This document shows, piece after piece, positions 5,336 to 5,649 of a stretch of 5,649 bases of DNA; positions within the stretch are counted from its first letter, which is position 1, and the number at the start of each line of letters is the position of its first letter. Under the pieces are notes generated by a model. That model was not told the DNA's origin. It worked only from the letters and a program-made list of their open reading frames with translations, and made no database searches. The DNA is from Sediminibacterium ginsengisoli (lineage in GTDB: Bacteria; Bacteroidota; Bacteroidia; Chitinophagales; Chitinophagaceae), in NCBI GenBank assembly GCA_943324415.2, contig CALPLN020000124.1, positions 1-5,649 of the forward strand, written 5' to 3'. The position numbers and the translations under genes are program-made.

Positions 5336-5649
5336 ATGAAAAAAGTAGTATTCGTCCTATTCGCAAGTTTTGTATTGGTAAAATCCAATGCACAGACTGG
5401 TATTGGTACTACTACACCGGTCAATAAATTTGATATTTTTGCTACAAAAGCAGATCCTGCTTCAACTGGCACAACAGCCAATGGCAATTTAAGATTAGGT
5501 GCAACTGGTGCAAATACACATGTATTGGATTTTGGATTAAGTAGTACTAGTACTTATTCATGGATTCAAGCTCGAGATAGGGGAGCTTATGGAACCAACT
5601 ATTATTTAACACTGAATCCTAATGGAGGATGGGTTGGTATTGGCACTTC
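5336..5649 (+). CDS. Secreted protein with signal peptide and GIGT motifs (3' partial)
   Basis: ATG at 5336 opens a frame that is still open at the window edge, with 104 full codons visible. The N-terminus is a classic signal peptide: two lysines, a hydrophobic run (VVFVLFASFVLV), then Lys-Ser-Asn-Ala-Gln, with likely cleavage after Gln20. The mature part begins TGIGTTTP and continues with an Ala-Asp-Pro-Ala-Ser-Thr-Gly segment, LDFGL, YSWIQARDR, TNYYLTLNPNGG and a second VGIGT at the edge. This wording is familiar from uncharacterised secreted Bacteroidota proteins, where such segments precede fibre-like repeats; I recognise the style but can name no function. The gene starts 18 bases after the stop of the large gene, on the same strand, so the two are probably co-transcribed. 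There is no Shine-Dalgarno sequence, only the A/T-rich leader TAAATTAATAAA, as is usual in this phylum. The signal peptide shows that this protein crosses the inner membrane; its final location is unknown. Confidence 0.9.
   Translation, partial: MKKVVFVLFASFVLVKSNAQTGIGTTTPVNKFDIFATKADPASTGTTANGNLRLGATGANTHVLDFGLSSTSTYSWIQARDRGAYGTNYYLTLNPNGGWVGIGT

Overview
The window is almost entirely one very long, repeat-built coding region on the + strand, followed after 18 bases by the start of a second, separately exported protein. Both genes run off the window, so neither is complete. I see no RNA gene, insertion sequence, CRISPR array, terminator or convincing promoter.

The organism is most likely a member of the Bacteroidota (Flavobacteriia or Chitinophagia type). 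The DNA is AT-rich. The second gene starts without a Shine-Dalgarno sequence, behind an A/T-rich leader. Its signal peptide ends in Asn-Ala-Gln, a common cleavage context in that phylum. Both proteins carry the Gly-Ile-Gly-Thr...Pro motif that recurs in secreted, fibre-like Bacteroidota proteins. A phage or prophage origin of the big gene's building blocks is possible, but the signal peptide downstream argues for a cellular surface locus.

Layout. Bases 2-5317 are the 3' part of the large gene: 1771 codons are visible and the true start lies left of the window. Bases 2-91 hold a Gly-rich segment, about 134-181 a Lys-Val-Leu-Thr-Ser-Asp-Ala segment, and 221-340 the first copy of a 40-residue module. 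Bases 452-556 and 758-862 hold two copies of a tail-fibre-like module containing Gly-Gly-Thr-Gly. A linker with a Thr-Gly-Ala-Leu-Val-Val motif runs to about 1330. Then come two collinear 474-bp copies of a larger module (1331-1804 and 2336-2809), each leading into a block of about 17-residue YadA-head-like repeats (1763-2149 and 2768-3577). A second Gly-rich segment (3662-3778) introduces a third repeat block (3827-4474). The C-terminal part holds a tail-spike-like segment (4475-4822), a Gly-Ile-Gly-Thr motif and a terminal beta-rich domain (5036-5317).

Bases 5336-5649 encode the signal peptide and first 84 mature residues of a secreted protein of the same stylistic family. The two genes share strand, spacing and motifs, so they are probably co-transcribed and their products probably act together outside the cell, for example as a surface fibre or adhesin. 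That role is inferred from repeat architecture; no enzyme active site is visible in either protein.
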